Positions 49,648 to 58,506 are shown, counted from the stretch's first letter. The stretch: DNA of 64,000 bases from Candidatus Porisulfidus sp. TsSOB (GCA_002631715.1 MRSX01000003.1:186001-250000); one strand, 5' to 3'. The notes: generated from the letters alone by a model not told the origin. Translations and numbers: made by a program.

Positions 49648-51042
49648 GGGGGGCGAGCCCCGGTAGTTCCACGACATCGTTGACGGATCACTGGCGGTCT
49701 CCACTAAGCACTCCATGAAGAATGCCCCCGCTTCGTTGTCCTCTCCCCGTCCCGTCACCGGAGCGCCTCCGGCCAAGAGCTTTTCCAAGCCCAGATTCAA
49801 GATGTTCCGTGCGGCATTCGCGTCCGCGTTGTCCGTGTGTCCGCAGGCTAGGCATCGGAAATACGCCTGCTCCTTTCGGTTGTCCTCGTCCACGTGCCCG
49901 CACTCCGCGCAGGTGCGACTGGTGTTCCGCGCCGGCACCCGAATCAGGTCCCACGCTTTGTACTGAAGAAAGCGCTCCACCATCCCCATGCAGGAGAACT
50001 GCGCCATCTTCCGGTTCAGTGCCGCCTTCGCGCCCACGCGCCGCCCCGGTTTCTCCCTCGTCCCCCGCGCCGAACGCCGCATCGCCTGCACGTCCAGCTC
50101 CTCCAGCACGATGTGCCCGAACAGCCGCGCCAGGTTCGCCGAGGACTGGTGGCTGAAGTCCTTGCGGATCTCCGCCGCCTTGCGCTTCGCCTTCGCCGCG
50201 CGCTGCTGCAGCAGCCGCCTGCGGTTCGAGGCCACCTTGACCGCCTTGCCCGACTTCGTTCGCACCGGTTCCCCGGCAGCGTCCTTCAGTTCGATCCGCT
50301 CCCGATGGCTCGCCCGCCACTGGTAGTGCCGGGCCCGCGCCTCGTACTTCCCGATCCGGTCATACGGGATCTCGATGAGCCTCCGCCCCCCGATCCAGCC
50401 CGCCGCAAAATTCTCCGAGTTGCGGTCGATCCCGCAGACTCCGCCGTGCCAGCGCCACTCCGGAGCTTCCACCTCCCACAGCACCGATACGTACCACTTG
50501 TCCAGTTCCCGGTACACCACCGCGACCCTCGCCTCGCCGCCGTCCCAGGGGTCGGCCCCCCGCGTGCGCGACTGCGCCTTGCGGTTCATCCGTATCCAGC
50601 CGACCTTCGGCACCCAAAGCCGCTTGGCCTGAATCTTCACCGCCTCCGGGATCGTGAACGACTCCCGGCTTCTTCCTTTGACCTTGAAACGGGGGAACCC
50701 GGCCTCCTTTCCTTTCTTACCCTCCCGGACCCGTCGGGAAAAATGCGCGAATGCCGCTCCCAGAGGAAAGGCACCTGTACCGCGAACGACGGTGGCCGAT
50801 AATCCCCCCAGCCACGCGTTGCCTTCCTTTGCCTTCAGGCGCGCAAACCGCTTTCCGAACTCAAACGGGGAAGCCCCTGGCTTCTCCCGCTCACCGGCCT
50901 CGAAACGCGCGTATTCCCGCTTCTGCTCGGCCAGCAACTCGTTGTAGACGAACCGCCCGGCCCCGCATAACTGGACGAACTGCCGCTCCTGCGTCTGGTT
51001 TGGATACAGACGGTAACGGGAGGCTCGGTGCATGATGGGCAT
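49627..51042 (-). CDS. tnpB: RNA-guided endonuclease TnpB (IS200/IS605 OrfB)
   Basis: The 471-residue protein has every catalytic mark of TnpB: RuvC-I Asp206 (GIDRNSENFA), RuvC-II Glu314 (IVLEELD), a zinc finger Cys378-Cys381-Cys397-Cys400 (CAECG ... CLACG) and RuvC-III Asp407 (DNADANAARN). It should therefore be nuclease-competent if its guide RNA is made. Such RNAs arise from the gene's 3' end and continue into flanking DNA, which here is the start of polA. The start ATG at 51042 lies in the arm of the 5' palindrome. An ATG at 51033 is an alternative. Confidence 0.93.
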   Translation of the reverse strand: MPIMHRASRYRLYPNQTQERQFVQLCGAGRFVYNELLAEQKREYARFEAGEREKPGASPFEFGKRFARLKAKEGNAWLGGLSATVVRGTGAFPLGAAFAHFSRRVREGKKGKEAGFPRFKVKGRSRESFTIPEAVKIQAKRLWVPKVGWIRMNRKAQSRTRGADPWDGGEARVAVVYRELDKWYVSVLWEVEAPEWRWHGGVCGIDRNSENFAAGWIGGRRLIEIPYDRIGKYEARARHYQWRASHRERIELKDAAGEPVRTKSGKAVKVASNRRRLLQQRAAKAKRKAAEIRKDFSHQSSANLARLFGHIVLEELDVQAMRRSARGTREKPGRRVGAKAALNRKMAQFSCMGMVERFLQYKAWDLIRVPARNTSRTCAECGHVDEDNRKEQAYFRCLACGHTDNADANAARNILNLGLEKLLAGGAPVTGRGEDNEAGAFFMECLVETASDPSTMSWNYRGSPPDFHTQS

Positions 51043-51055
51043 ACTCTAGTATGGG

Positions 51056-51080
51056 GATTTCCACACGAAACCTTGAAGCG
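51056..51080 (+). repeat. Terminal inverted repeat, tnpB 5' side
   Basis: It begins gatttccacac and ends ccttgaagcg. It is the partner of 49623-49647 in inverted orientation (21/25 identical). Similarity stops abruptly at both outer ends, which is what defines the element boundary. Confidence 0.75.
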
Positions 51081-51093
51081 ACTATATCTACAA

Positions 51094-53400
51094 CTAGGCC
51101 CGGATTTTCTCCCCTCTCCGGGTTTTTCGGTCTATGGCCATGAGTAATGCGGGAAGGAGGAAAAAATCGGCAAGAAGCGCAAAGCTAATTGTGATGGTCA
51201 TCAGGATGCCGAGTACCCAACTGCTCTCGAATCCTGAGAGAGTGAACATCAAGAAACCAGCCGACAATATTCCAGTCGTCGTCCACAATGCCCGACCGAC
51301 CTTGCGGAAAGTAGACTGCACAGCCTCTGGGGCGGAGAGGCCTTCGCTACGAGCTTGTCGATATCGGGTAAGAAAGTGGATGGTGTCGTCCACGATGACA
51401 CCAAAGGCGACTGCGGTGACAACCGAAGCGGCGAGGCTGACATGGCCGACGAGATAGCCCCATAGTCCAAAACTCATGGCAGCCGGTATGAAGTTGGGCA
51501 CCAAGCTGATAAGCCCGATGCGGATGCTCCTGAAGACCCAGATCAAGATGAATGAGATCAAGGTCATGGCGATCAGTGTGCCGGACAGCATGCTGTTGAT
51601 GTTCCGCTCGGAAAGATGAGCAAACACCATGGTGAGTCCTGATGCCTCGGTTACCAAGTCAGGTGCATTGGCACGGAGCCATCCTTGTGCGCGCGCATCC
51701 AGTTTGCGCTGCTCCATAGAGGATAGGCCTCGTAACGCGATGGTCATTCGAGTCGCCGATTTTGAGATGTCAATGCGATCATTGAGATCGCGGCCGAACG
51801 GGAGAGACAGTTCGTAGAGCAACAGGTACTGCGCGGCAAGTTCCTGGTCATCGGGCAGGCGGTAGTACACCGGATCGTCGCCATGCATGTTCTTGTTCAA
51901 GCGCTTCATGATGTCCGGAAACGCTTGTACATATGACACGTTGGGTTGCGCCCGGAACCATTCGGCAAAGGCATCAACTGAGCGCAGATATTCGGGATTA
52001 GTGATGCCGCCTTCGTAGCCCGCCTCTAGCGAGTACTCCAAACTGTCCAAACCGGTTAAGTTTTCGAGAACAAAATCGGTGTTTATTCGGAATTCGTAAC
52101 TTTCATCGAAGTATTTCATCCAGTTGTCACCCGGTTCATTGCGGGGGATGCCAGTGATCAGGACAACCGTGAGAAGAAGAAGAGACCAAAGCAAAAACTT
52201 GCGGTACGTCACAACAAAAACTCCCAGATGGTCGAAAAAACCAACCCGCTCAGCGGGAATGGCGCGTGCACGCAGTGGCACAATCGAGAGCATGGCGGGG
52301 AGGAAAGTCATGGCATATATAAAGGTGAAAAGCGAGCCCGCCGCCACAAGGTTTCCGACGACACGAAAGGGTGGCGATTCCGAGGTATTCAGGCTTAGAA
52401 AACCGATCATTGTCGTGACGGTAGTCAGAAACACCGGATAAGCATTTTTCCGAATCGCTTCCGTGATCGCCTCGTTTTTGTTTAAACCGTGACTCATGCC
52501 TCGCAAGGTGGCGGTCATGATGTGGATCGAATACGCGACCGCAAACGTCATGACGATGATTGGCACAATGGCGCTGGCTGGTGTGAATTGTGTTTCGAAC
52601 CAGCCCGCTATCCCTAAAGTCGTGTTGGTGACAAATATGATTAGGAAAGCAACCGCCACGGTCCCGTACAGGGAGCGCAGGAGCAGGGCAGTGGCCGCCA
52701 AGAGCACCAAAAACGCTAACGGCCCGATGGTCGCGAAAACAACTTCAGTTGCTTCGGCAAAGGCCGGATGCATGATGACGTCGCCAGTGAGGTAGTAATC
52801 GATATGAGGATGGTCGGCATGGGCTTGGTCGATGGCTTCTTCTAGGTAATCGGCTATTTCATGCCATGCAAGGCCCGGGTTGTCGTCAGGCAGCGCGAAG
52901 TTGACGACCAGTCCACTGACACGTTCGTCATCGGAGATCAGGCGCTTGGTAATGTCGGGCGCATCCAGTGCGACAGACCGGATCTGCATCAGGTCGGCAT
53001 CGGTCAATGACTGTGCGTCGCCCACAAGCGGCTCGACGACGATATCGTCCTCAAATGCCCTGCTATGAAAATAATTAGTCAGTGAATCCACCCGAACGGA
53101 ATAGGGTGCATGCCATGCGACCTCGGTGAATTCTTCAATAGCGGTCAGTGTTTGGCGACTGAAAACCGAACCTTCTCGTGGCGCGATGGCGACAAGTGCC
53201 GCGTTGGACTCGGAGAAGGTGCTTTCAAGGTTCTCGAGCGCAAGGAGCTGCGGGTTGCCCTCGCCGAACATCGCCTTGTAGTCGTTCGTGACGGTGACAA
53301 ATCTGGCTCCCGTCGTTATGGCAAGCATTGCCAGCGTGGCCAACATGACGGCCTGCCATCGATGGCTCAGGATGAAGGTGATGTAGCGGTCTAGCGGCAC
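51094..53400 (-). CDS. RND-superfamily exporter (MMPL type)
   Basis: This 768-residue protein has two repeats, each with one transmembrane helix, a periplasmic loop of about 200-230 residues and five further helices. The sterol-sensing-like segments FAVAYSIHIMTATLRG and VAFGVIVDDTIHFLTRYRQ carry the conserved acidic residues of the proton path. It has no partner membrane-fusion protein in the window. Bacterial relatives move lipids, hopanoids or siderophores. The substrate is unknown. Confidence 0.88.
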   Translation of the reverse strand: MPLDRYITFILSHRWQAVMLATLAMLAITTGARFVTVTNDYKAMFGEGNPQLLALENLESTFSESNAALVAIAPREGSVFSRQTLTAIEEFTEVAWHAPYSVRVDSLTNYFHSRAFEDDIVVEPLVGDAQSLTDADLMQIRSVALDAPDITKRLISDDERVSGLVVNFALPDDNPGLAWHEIADYLEEAIDQAHADHPHIDYYLTGDVIMHPAFAEATEVVFATIGPLAFLVLLAATALLLRSLYGTVAVAFLIIFVTNTTLGIAGWFETQFTPASAIVPIIVMTFAVAYSIHIMTATLRGMSHGLNKNEAITEAIRKNAYPVFLTTVTTMIGFLSLNTSESPPFRVVGNLVAAGSLFTFIYAMTFLPAMLSIVPLRARAIPAERVGFFDHLGVFVVTYRKFLLWSLLLLTVVLITGIPRNEPGDNWMKYFDESYEFRINTDFVLENLTGLDSLEYSLEAGYEGGITNPEYLRSVDAFAEWFRAQPNVSYVQAFPDIMKRLNKNMHGDDPVYYRLPDDQELAAQYLLLYELSLPFGRDLNDRIDISKSATRMTIALRGLSSMEQRKLDARAQGWLRANAPDLVTEASGLTMVFAHLSERNINSMLSGTLIAMTLISFILIWVFRSIRIGLISLVPNFIPAAMSFGLWGYLVGHVSLAASVVTAVAFGVIVDDTIHFLTRYRQARSEGLSAPEAVQSTFRKVGRALWTTTGILSAGFLMFTLSGFESSWVLGILMTITISFALLADFFLLPALLMAIDRKTRRGEKIRA

Positions 53401-53732
53401 TGGAGTGTCATTTCCGATAGCGCCAAGAGGAGGAAGGGCAACGGATTAATTGCTTTGAAGGCATGCGGGCACCGGGATCATTGGCGAGAATTTCCCTGCA
53501 AAGGCGGCTACTGTATTCAATCGGGCATCGTACCATGCTAGCCTGCTTCGACACGTGGTCGTTTCTATAGTCGGCATGGGCAATATTTTTAAGGGAACAT
53601 TATCTTATTGAATCGTAGTATATTTTTTGTCGAAACAGTTGGCTAAACTGTGAAATCCCCCCTATAAATTGCCGTTTGGCAAACCGTGTTCAATTGTTAT
53701 AATAGCGGCCTATACCATTTTGGGAGCCGACC
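53401..53732. other. Divergent promoter region between exporter and STAS genes
   Basis: This 332-base spacer lies between two divergent transcription units. The right end holds the STAS1 promoter listed separately. A short AT-rich tract lies at about 53585-53635. No ORF or stable hairpin was recognised. Confidence 0.5.
53676..53703 (+). promoter_or_regulatory. Sigma-70-like promoter of the first STAS gene
   Basis: TTGGCA (53676-53681), a 16-base spacer and a perfect TATAAT (53698-53703) predict a transcription start near 53710. GGGAG (53722-53726) then lies 6 bases before the ATT codon at 53733, a textbook ribosome-site distance for a start at that codon. Confidence 0.75.
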
Positions 53733-54092
53733 ATTTCCGACCACCAGTTTGAGCTACAGACTGAAGAACTCCAAGGAGCACTTGTAATCAGCGTGGCGGG
53801 CCGCATCGACGGCGTGAACGCACAAGAGTTCCAGGAAAATCTGGATCAGAAAGCCGAGAGTTCTAGCGACAGTCAAGCCATTGTTTTGGATCTCGAGAAC
53901 CTGTCCTACATCAGTAGTGCCGGGTTGCGCTCGATTTTGCTCATCGCCAAGACGCTCAAGAGCAAACAAATAAAGTTTGCCATGTGTGCGTTGCCCGACC
54001 CCATTATGGAAATTATCCAAATTACCGGCTTCGACAAGATTATCGACATACACGAGTCTCGCTCCGTGGCGGTCACGGCGACGACCGGTTGA
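53733..54092 (+). CDS. STAS-domain anti-sigma factor antagonist 1 (apparent AUU start)
   Basis: The 119-residue product is a single STAS domain of the SpoIIAA/RsbV type. The phospho-acceptor is Ser62 in LSYISSAGLRSILL. Dephosphorylated antagonists bind the RsbW-like kinase and release its partner. In frame, between the stop at 53703 and the GTG at 53793, there is no ATG, GTG or TTG. Starting at GTG would remove the first beta strand (QFELQTEELQGALVIS). ATT at 53733 follows GGGAG and aligns with the ATG of the next paralogue. Confidence 0.82.
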   Translation: MSDHQFELQTEELQGALVISVAGRIDGVNAQEFQENLDQKAESSSDSQAIVLDLENLSYISSAGLRSILLIAKTLKSKQIKFAMCALPDPIMEIIQITGFDKIIDIHESRSVAVTATTG

Positions 54093-54179
54093 ATAAGCCC
54101 AGGAATCTTGTTTGCCGACTGGCCGCTGGGGCTGGACGGGGGGTTCAGGCGTGCTTGTGAAACCACTCTGCACTGAAGC

Positions 54180-54542
54180 ATGACAGATCCAGAGACTCAA
54201 TTCGATTTGCAGACCGAAGAATTTGAGCACACGCTCGTGATCAATATAGTGGGCCGTGTGGATGGTATGAATACGCGTGAGTTTCAAAGCGGATTGGAAC
54301 AAACAACGCGAAGCTACGACGGTCCTGCCATCGTCCTGGATTTTGAGGGCCTGTCCTACATCAGTAGTGCCGGGCTGCGCGCGATTCTGCTGATTGCCGA
54401 GGCGATGAATCGTCGGAGCAAAAAGTTGGCACTCTGCTCTTTACCAAGTGCCATCTTAGAGATCATCCAGACGACGGGTTTTGACAATATTATCGATGTC
54501 TACATGTCCCGTTCCTCGGCTATTGAAGCGGTGACACGGTGA
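54180..54542 (+). CDS. STAS-domain anti-sigma factor antagonist 2
   Basis: The 120-residue paralogue starts with a normal ATG (MTDPETQFDLQTEEF) and carries the acceptor Ser63 in LSYISSAGLRAILL. It is close to its neighbours along the whole length (GRVDGMN, IVLD, GFDNIIDVY). Separate copies may answer different phosphatase or kinase inputs. An 87-base gap separates it from copy 1, and no strong promoter was noted in it, so it may share that transcript. Confidence 0.88.
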   Translation: MTDPETQFDLQTEEFEHTLVINIVGRVDGMNTREFQSGLEQTTRSYDGPAIVLDFEGLSYISSAGLRAILLIAEAMNRRSKKLALCSLPSAILEIIQTTGFDNIIDVYMSRSSAIEAVTR

Positions 54543-54608
54543 TCGTCGTGCCGCAAATTTTCATCCCACACTTAGCCGGCAATCTTTGCCGTATTCGCGG
54601 TTGCCCTG

Positions 54609-54617
54609 TGCTATGAT
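54609..54617 (+). promoter_or_regulatory. Extended -10 promoter of the third STAS gene
   Basis: TGC-TATGAT (54609-54617) fits an extended -10 element. A weak TTGCCG lies 20 bases upstream (54586-54591). It suggests that copy 3 can be transcribed separately. GGGAG at 54635-54639 is the likely ribosome site. Confidence 0.5.
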
Positions 54618-54646
54618 GCGGAACAAGTCATTTAGGGAGAAGGATC

Positions 54647-55003
54647 ATTTCTGATCATCAGTTCGGATTTCAGGTTCGCGAGACTGAAAGCGCACTCATG
54701 GTAGACGTGGCAGGTCATATCGACGGCTTGAATGCAGAAGAGTTTCAGGCCGGGCTTAATGAAAAAGTCAGGGCTTACGAGGGCAGCGCTGTCATCTTGG
54801 ATCTAGCGACCTTGACTTATATCAGCAGTGCTGGATTGCGTGCAATTCTGGTGACTGCGAAGATACTTCACGCCAAGGGCAAGAAATTCGCAATATGTTC
54901 TTTGTCGGAAACCGTTGGTTCTATGGTTAAGACTGCGGGTTTCGACAAAGTCATTGATGTCTACGGATCCTCTTCAGAGGCAGTCTCCGCAGTGACCTGC
55001 TGA
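54647..55003 (+). CDS. STAS-domain anti-sigma factor antagonist 3 (apparent AUU start)
   Basis: The 118-residue STAS domain has acceptor Ser61 in LTYISSAGLRAILV. Its first codons ATT-TCT-GAT-CAT-CAG match those of copy 1 (ATT-TCC-GAC-CAC-CAG) with only synonymous changes. No ATG, GTG or TTG occurs in frame between the stop at 54614 and the ATG at 54698, which would delete the first strand. GGGAG lies 7 bases before ATT. The gene ends 9 bases from the end of the opposing histidine kinase gene. Confidence 0.82.
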   Translation: MSDHQFGFQVRETESALMVDVAGHIDGLNAEEFQAGLNEKVRAYEGSAVILDLATLTYISSAGLRAILVTAKILHAKGKKFAICSLSETVGSMVKTAGFDKVIDVYGSSSEAVSAVTC

Positions 55004-55012
55004 GACGCCTTC

Positions 55013-57286
55013 CTAAGCAGTTTCTCCATCCTGAGTGTCCGCCGGGTCTCCCGGCGCGTCCGGTGCCGGTGCGTCTGGTGCCGGTGCGTCCGGAGCGCTT
55101 TCCTCTTCGTCTGTCTCTGGAGCAGCGGTCATCAACTCTTCCGGGGTTTTGAGTGGCAGGGAGACGATCATGTCGGTGTATTCGCCTTCTTTCGTATCCA
55201 CACGGAATTCGCCACCGTGTTCTCGGACAATATCGCTGGACAGTGACAGCCCCAGACCCGTACCCTTGTCGGGTGGTTTCGTCGTGAAGAATGGATTGAA
55301 GATCTGTTTCAAAGCGGATTCGGGAATGCCATTCCCATTGTCGCGGACATGCACTTCAAGGAATTCTCCCGCCAACTGTGTGCTTAAGTTGAGTGTCGGT
55401 TGATACGTTGTCGTGCCATTGCCGCTCTCTGCCATCAAGGCTTTCCGCTTTTCATCCGTTGCGTAGCACGCATTGGTTACCAGGTTTAGGAACACCCGGC
55501 CGAGATCCTGGGGTTTCACCATGATCTTGTCGACATCCGGCACGTAGTCCTCCTGAATGTCGAGCTGGAAGTCAGGATCGGTGGCACGGGCACTGTGGAA
55601 CGCGAGCATGGCATGCTGGTTCAGCAGTACGCCCATATCGGCCGGCTGCCAGTCTCCAGAGTCGTGTCGGCCCATCTTGAGCATGTCCATCACGATTCGA
55701 TTGGCGCGAGTGCCGTGCTCGCGGATGCGCTCCAGATTCCCGGTCAGGTCTTCGGCAATTTCATCGACCAGTTCCGGATCGTATTCTTCTTCGACTTCTG
55801 CGCCCGGCTTGGTTTTGGCCACTTCTTCCAACAGTTCTTCCAGCAAGTCTTTCGAGACTTGGGCAAAGTTCATGATGAAATTCATGGGGTTCTTGATCTC
55901 GTGTGCGACTCCTGCCGTTAGTTGGCCGAGAGCGGCGAGTTTTTCCTGCATCACGATCTGATCTTGCGCACTCTTCAGTTTTTCGTTCGCCTTCTCCAAA
56001 TCCTGGTACATTTCTTTCAATTCGTCGGCAAGTTGCTCGACGAGGCTGAGGCGTTGCACTTCCAGTGCATTTTGCCGGAACACCTCAAGCGCCTTAGCCA
56101 GCTCTCCAATCTCATCATTACCGGACACTTCGATGGGAATTTCCAGGTTGCCACCGGCGATGCGCTGTATTTGCTGGGAAACAATACCCAAGCGCCGGAT
56201 CAGGCGCCGTTCCACGAAGAGCCATCCAATCAGAACCGCGCCGGTGATGCTGATAATGTTGATGATGAGCAACAGCGTTGAACTCGTCTTGGTGACCTCG
56301 GTAGCTTCCGCTGTCATCTGCAGCGCAGCCAGAGTGTATTGGCCAACAATCTCCTCCACCAACGCCACAATCTCCGCTCCCAAAGTTTGACTGTGTTGGA
56401 GCCGGAAGGACAATTCCGCATCGACGGCGAGTTCTTGACCATGCAGGTCGAAACCGTTATCTTGCCGGCGGCCAAGCGAAAAAAGATTCGAGAAGGCCCG
56501 GGACAAATCCTCATGTATCGGACGGTCTTCGAGATACTCAAGGGATCGGTTGGCAAGCCCGGTCGTCGCTTCGAATTCTTCTCGTAACGGTTGCAGCAGC
56601 GCAGCATCGCTGACCGTAAATGCGGTTGCGAGCAACTGGGTGGTCACTGTTGCGGCTTCGCGAAGTTCGACCAGGCGGCGGTAAGTCAGGAATTCTTCCT
56701 CGGAGAAATGATCCGGGCGTGGCGATTGCGTACTGTCAAGGGACCAGTAGCCCGTGATCGTGTAGAACATCTGGTTGTCGATTTCACTGATCAAAACCGT
56801 CATCAACGCATCATGAACCGCACGAAGTTCCTCCTTGAGAAGATAGCTGCGCTGACGAAGATCGAATCGTTCCTGGACAAGCACTTTGATGCGTTCGATG
56901 TCCTCGATGATGCCTATCCCGTCTTCTCGGATCTGTTGTGCATGTTCACTGTCTTCCTGCCGCCTCAACATGGCCGCCAATTCGGCCTCGAAGGCCTTTT
57001 CTTGCATGCCCACCGACACAACAACTTCCTCAAATTGTTCTAATGTCGTCGCAGTCGCGAGCTGCGGGGCAGCCGCAACGAGTGTAGACGTTTGCTGTGC
57101 AACGGAGAATGCGGCCTGCATGTCCGGCATGCTTTCCTCGCTGATGCTGTACTGGATGGTCTTGATATGATCAAGCACGAAAATGGTGAGAAGGCTGATA
57201 GCAACGATCAGCAAGACGGCACCTCCAAAACTAGTGTGGAGCTGCGTCGAGATCTGGTTCCAGACTTTGGGGAATTTGCCGAACAC
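55013..57286 (-). CDS. Membrane sensor histidine kinase with HAMP domain (TorS-like architecture)
   Basis: The 757-residue protein has a membrane helix at about 20-38, a long helical periplasmic sensor (40-335), a second helix (336-358) and HAMP (359-412). A coiled coil, the phospho-acceptor His462 (GVAHEIKNPMNF) and the ATPase domain with N605 (NLVTNACYA), DNGNGIP and GTGLGLSLS follow. The tail is a repeated Asp-Ala-Pro stretch. It has no receiver of its own. The phosphatase gene in the same operon carries one. Translation starts at GTG. Confidence 0.93.
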   Translation of the reverse strand: MFGKFPKVWNQISTQLHTSFGGAVLLIVAISLLTIFVLDHIKTIQYSISEESMPDMQAAFSVAQQTSTLVAAAPQLATATTLEQFEEVVVSVGMQEKAFEAELAAMLRRQEDSEHAQQIREDGIGIIEDIERIKVLVQERFDLRQRSYLLKEELRAVHDALMTVLISEIDNQMFYTITGYWSLDSTQSPRPDHFSEEEFLTYRRLVELREAATVTTQLLATAFTVSDAALLQPLREEFEATTGLANRSLEYLEDRPIHEDLSRAFSNLFSLGRRQDNGFDLHGQELAVDAELSFRLQHSQTLGAEIVALVEEIVGQYTLAALQMTAEATEVTKTSSTLLLIINIISITGAVLIGWLFVERRLIRRLGIVSQQIQRIAGGNLEIPIEVSGNDEIGELAKALEVFRQNALEVQRLSLVEQLADELKEMYQDLEKANEKLKSAQDQIVMQEKLAALGQLTAGVAHEIKNPMNFIMNFAQVSKDLLEELLEEVAKTKPGAEVEEEYDPELVDEIAEDLTGNLERIREHGTRANRIVMDMLKMGRHDSGDWQPADMGVLLNQHAMLAFHSARATDPDFQLDIQEDYVPDVDKIMVKPQDLGRVFLNLVTNACYATDEKRKALMAESGNGTTTYQPTLNLSTQLAGEFLEVHVRDNGNGIPESALKQIFNPFFTTKPPDKGTGLGLSLSSDIVREHGGEFRVDTKEGEYTDMIVSLPLKTPEELMTAAPETDEEESAPDAPAPDAPAPDAPGDPADTQDGETA

Positions 57287-57299
57287 AGGTAATTTCTCT

Positions 57300-58502
57300 C
57301 TATTGTCGAGAGGGCAAAGTGGTGAGCGGCATGTATTGGCCGTCAGAGCCGATCGCCGTCAGGAACACGCGGTCTGAACCCTGGTTATCGTATTTGCCGA
57401 ACCGCAGGAGGAATCCGTCCAGATCAATGTCGCTGCCGCTTCGCAGCGCGGAATGAATACAGTCCCTGTCCACCTTTGCACCACATTGTTGCAGGGCATA
57501 AATAGCGAGGCGTCCTCCCAGATAGCCCTCGAACGAAATGAACCCGGGGGTTATCGAGGGGTCGTAGGCTTTCAGTGCGGCGCGGTACAACGCGGAAATC
57601 GGCACCGTGTCGCCTGTCGGGAAGGGAACAACTTGCGTGACGACGACCCCGTTTCCTTCGGCGCCCAACTCCTTCGCCAGGGCGTTGCTGCCGACAAAGG
57701 AAAGCGTCATAAAGACGGCAGACTCCATGCCGAGGCGGTGAGCCCATTTGATGAACGTCGCAGTCGGCTGGTATGGGCCAATGATGATGACGGCTTCCGG
57801 TTCGACCGCCTTCAAATCCAGAAGCGCCGTCTTGACTGCAACGGTGTTTCGGGAAAACACTCCCGTGCCGATAGCAAAAAGCTTGCGTTTCTCAAGGGCG
57901 CGAAGGACCCCCCGCAAGCCGGCACGGCCAAATGAATCGTCCTGGTACAGAATGGCAATACGCTTGATTTTCCGGTCAACCGTCAATCGCTTGACCATTT
58001 CTTCGGTTTCTTGGTAGTACGAGGCCCGAAGGTTGATGACGGTATGGTGTGCGTTGTCCCGCAAGAATTCTGCACCGGTCATCGGAGCCAGGTAGGGAAT
58101 GGGGTTCTCTTCGGTGACGGGCACCACGGCTTTGGAAGTGGGGGTGCCGACTGCGCCGATCAGTGCAAAGACGCCTTCCTTGATCAACTGTCGGGTGTTG
58201 GCGATGGCCTTGTCCGGTTCATAGGAATCATTCAGAGATTTCAGTTCGAGGCGACGCCCATGGACGCCCCCTTGGTCATTGATTTCCTTGAATGCAGCCA
58301 GAATGCCGGCCTGCATGCTCCGGCCGAGTTCCTGAGCCGGGCCTTCGAAGGCAGCGGACTGCCCGAACAGGATGTGATCCTCGAACACCCCGGGCGCGGC
58401 GGACGATCCTTGGTGGTCTTGGCTGAGAGCCGTACCAGCCAGTGTCGCCGCCACAAAAGCCGCGAATATGTTTTTTGGGATCTGCTTCCGCAATGTCCGC
58501 AC
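57300..58502 (-). CDS. Periplasmic binding protein, branched-chain amino acid (Peripla_BP_6) type
   Basis: A signal peptide (NIFAAFVAATLAGTALSQ) leads to a two-lobed type I binding protein (ILFGQSAAFEGPAQELGRSMQAG, GGVHGRRLELKSLNDSYEP, ALIGAVGTPTSKAVVPV). The length is 400 residues. No ABC transporter genes adjoin. Instead it lies 5 bases after the RsbW-like gene and 14 bases before the sensor kinase, so it probably presents a ligand to that kinase, as TorT does for TorS. It has a GTG start. The ligand is unknown. Confidence 0.88.
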   Translation of the reverse strand: MRTLRKQIPKNIFAAFVAATLAGTALSQDHQGSSAAPGVFEDHILFGQSAAFEGPAQELGRSMQAGILAAFKEINDQGGVHGRRLELKSLNDSYEPDKAIANTRQLIKEGVFALIGAVGTPTSKAVVPVTEENPIPYLAPMTGAEFLRDNAHHTVINLRASYYQETEEMVKRLTVDRKIKRIAILYQDDSFGRAGLRGVLRALEKRKLFAIGTGVFSRNTVAVKTALLDLKAVEPEAVIIIGPYQPTATFIKWAHRLGMESAVFMTLSFVGSNALAKELGAEGNGVVVTQVVPFPTGDTVPISALYRAALKAYDPSITPGFISFEGYLGGRLAIYALQQCGAKVDRDCIHSALRSGSDIDLDGFLLRFGKYDNQGSDRVFLTAIGSDGQYMPLTTLPSRQ

Positions 58503-58506
58503 GTTG

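Larger units (their letters stand above)
49623..51080 (-). mobile_element. tnpB-only (IS1341/IS605-type) element with imperfect terminal inverted repeats
   Basis: The 1,458-base unit is bounded by 25-base inverted repeats (49623-49647 and 51056-51080) matching at 21 of 25 positions, and it contains only tnpB. Subterminal palindromes resemble IS605 hairpins: catactctagtatg (51040-51053) at the 5' side and ggggc-ga-gcccc (49650-49661) at the 3' side. There is no tnpA, so it must be mobilised in trans or be stranded. No target-site duplication is visible. Confidence 0.75.

Noticed and set aside
53754-54302. 182-codon minus-strand frame across STAS genes 1 and 2
   Set aside because: It spans two clear STAS genes on the plus strand, and has no family motif or ribosome site.
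57300-58502. Component of a branched-chain amino acid ABC importer
   Set aside because: No permease or ATPase gene is adjacent. The gene is embedded between an RsbW-like kinase and a sensor kinase, so a sensory role is more likely.
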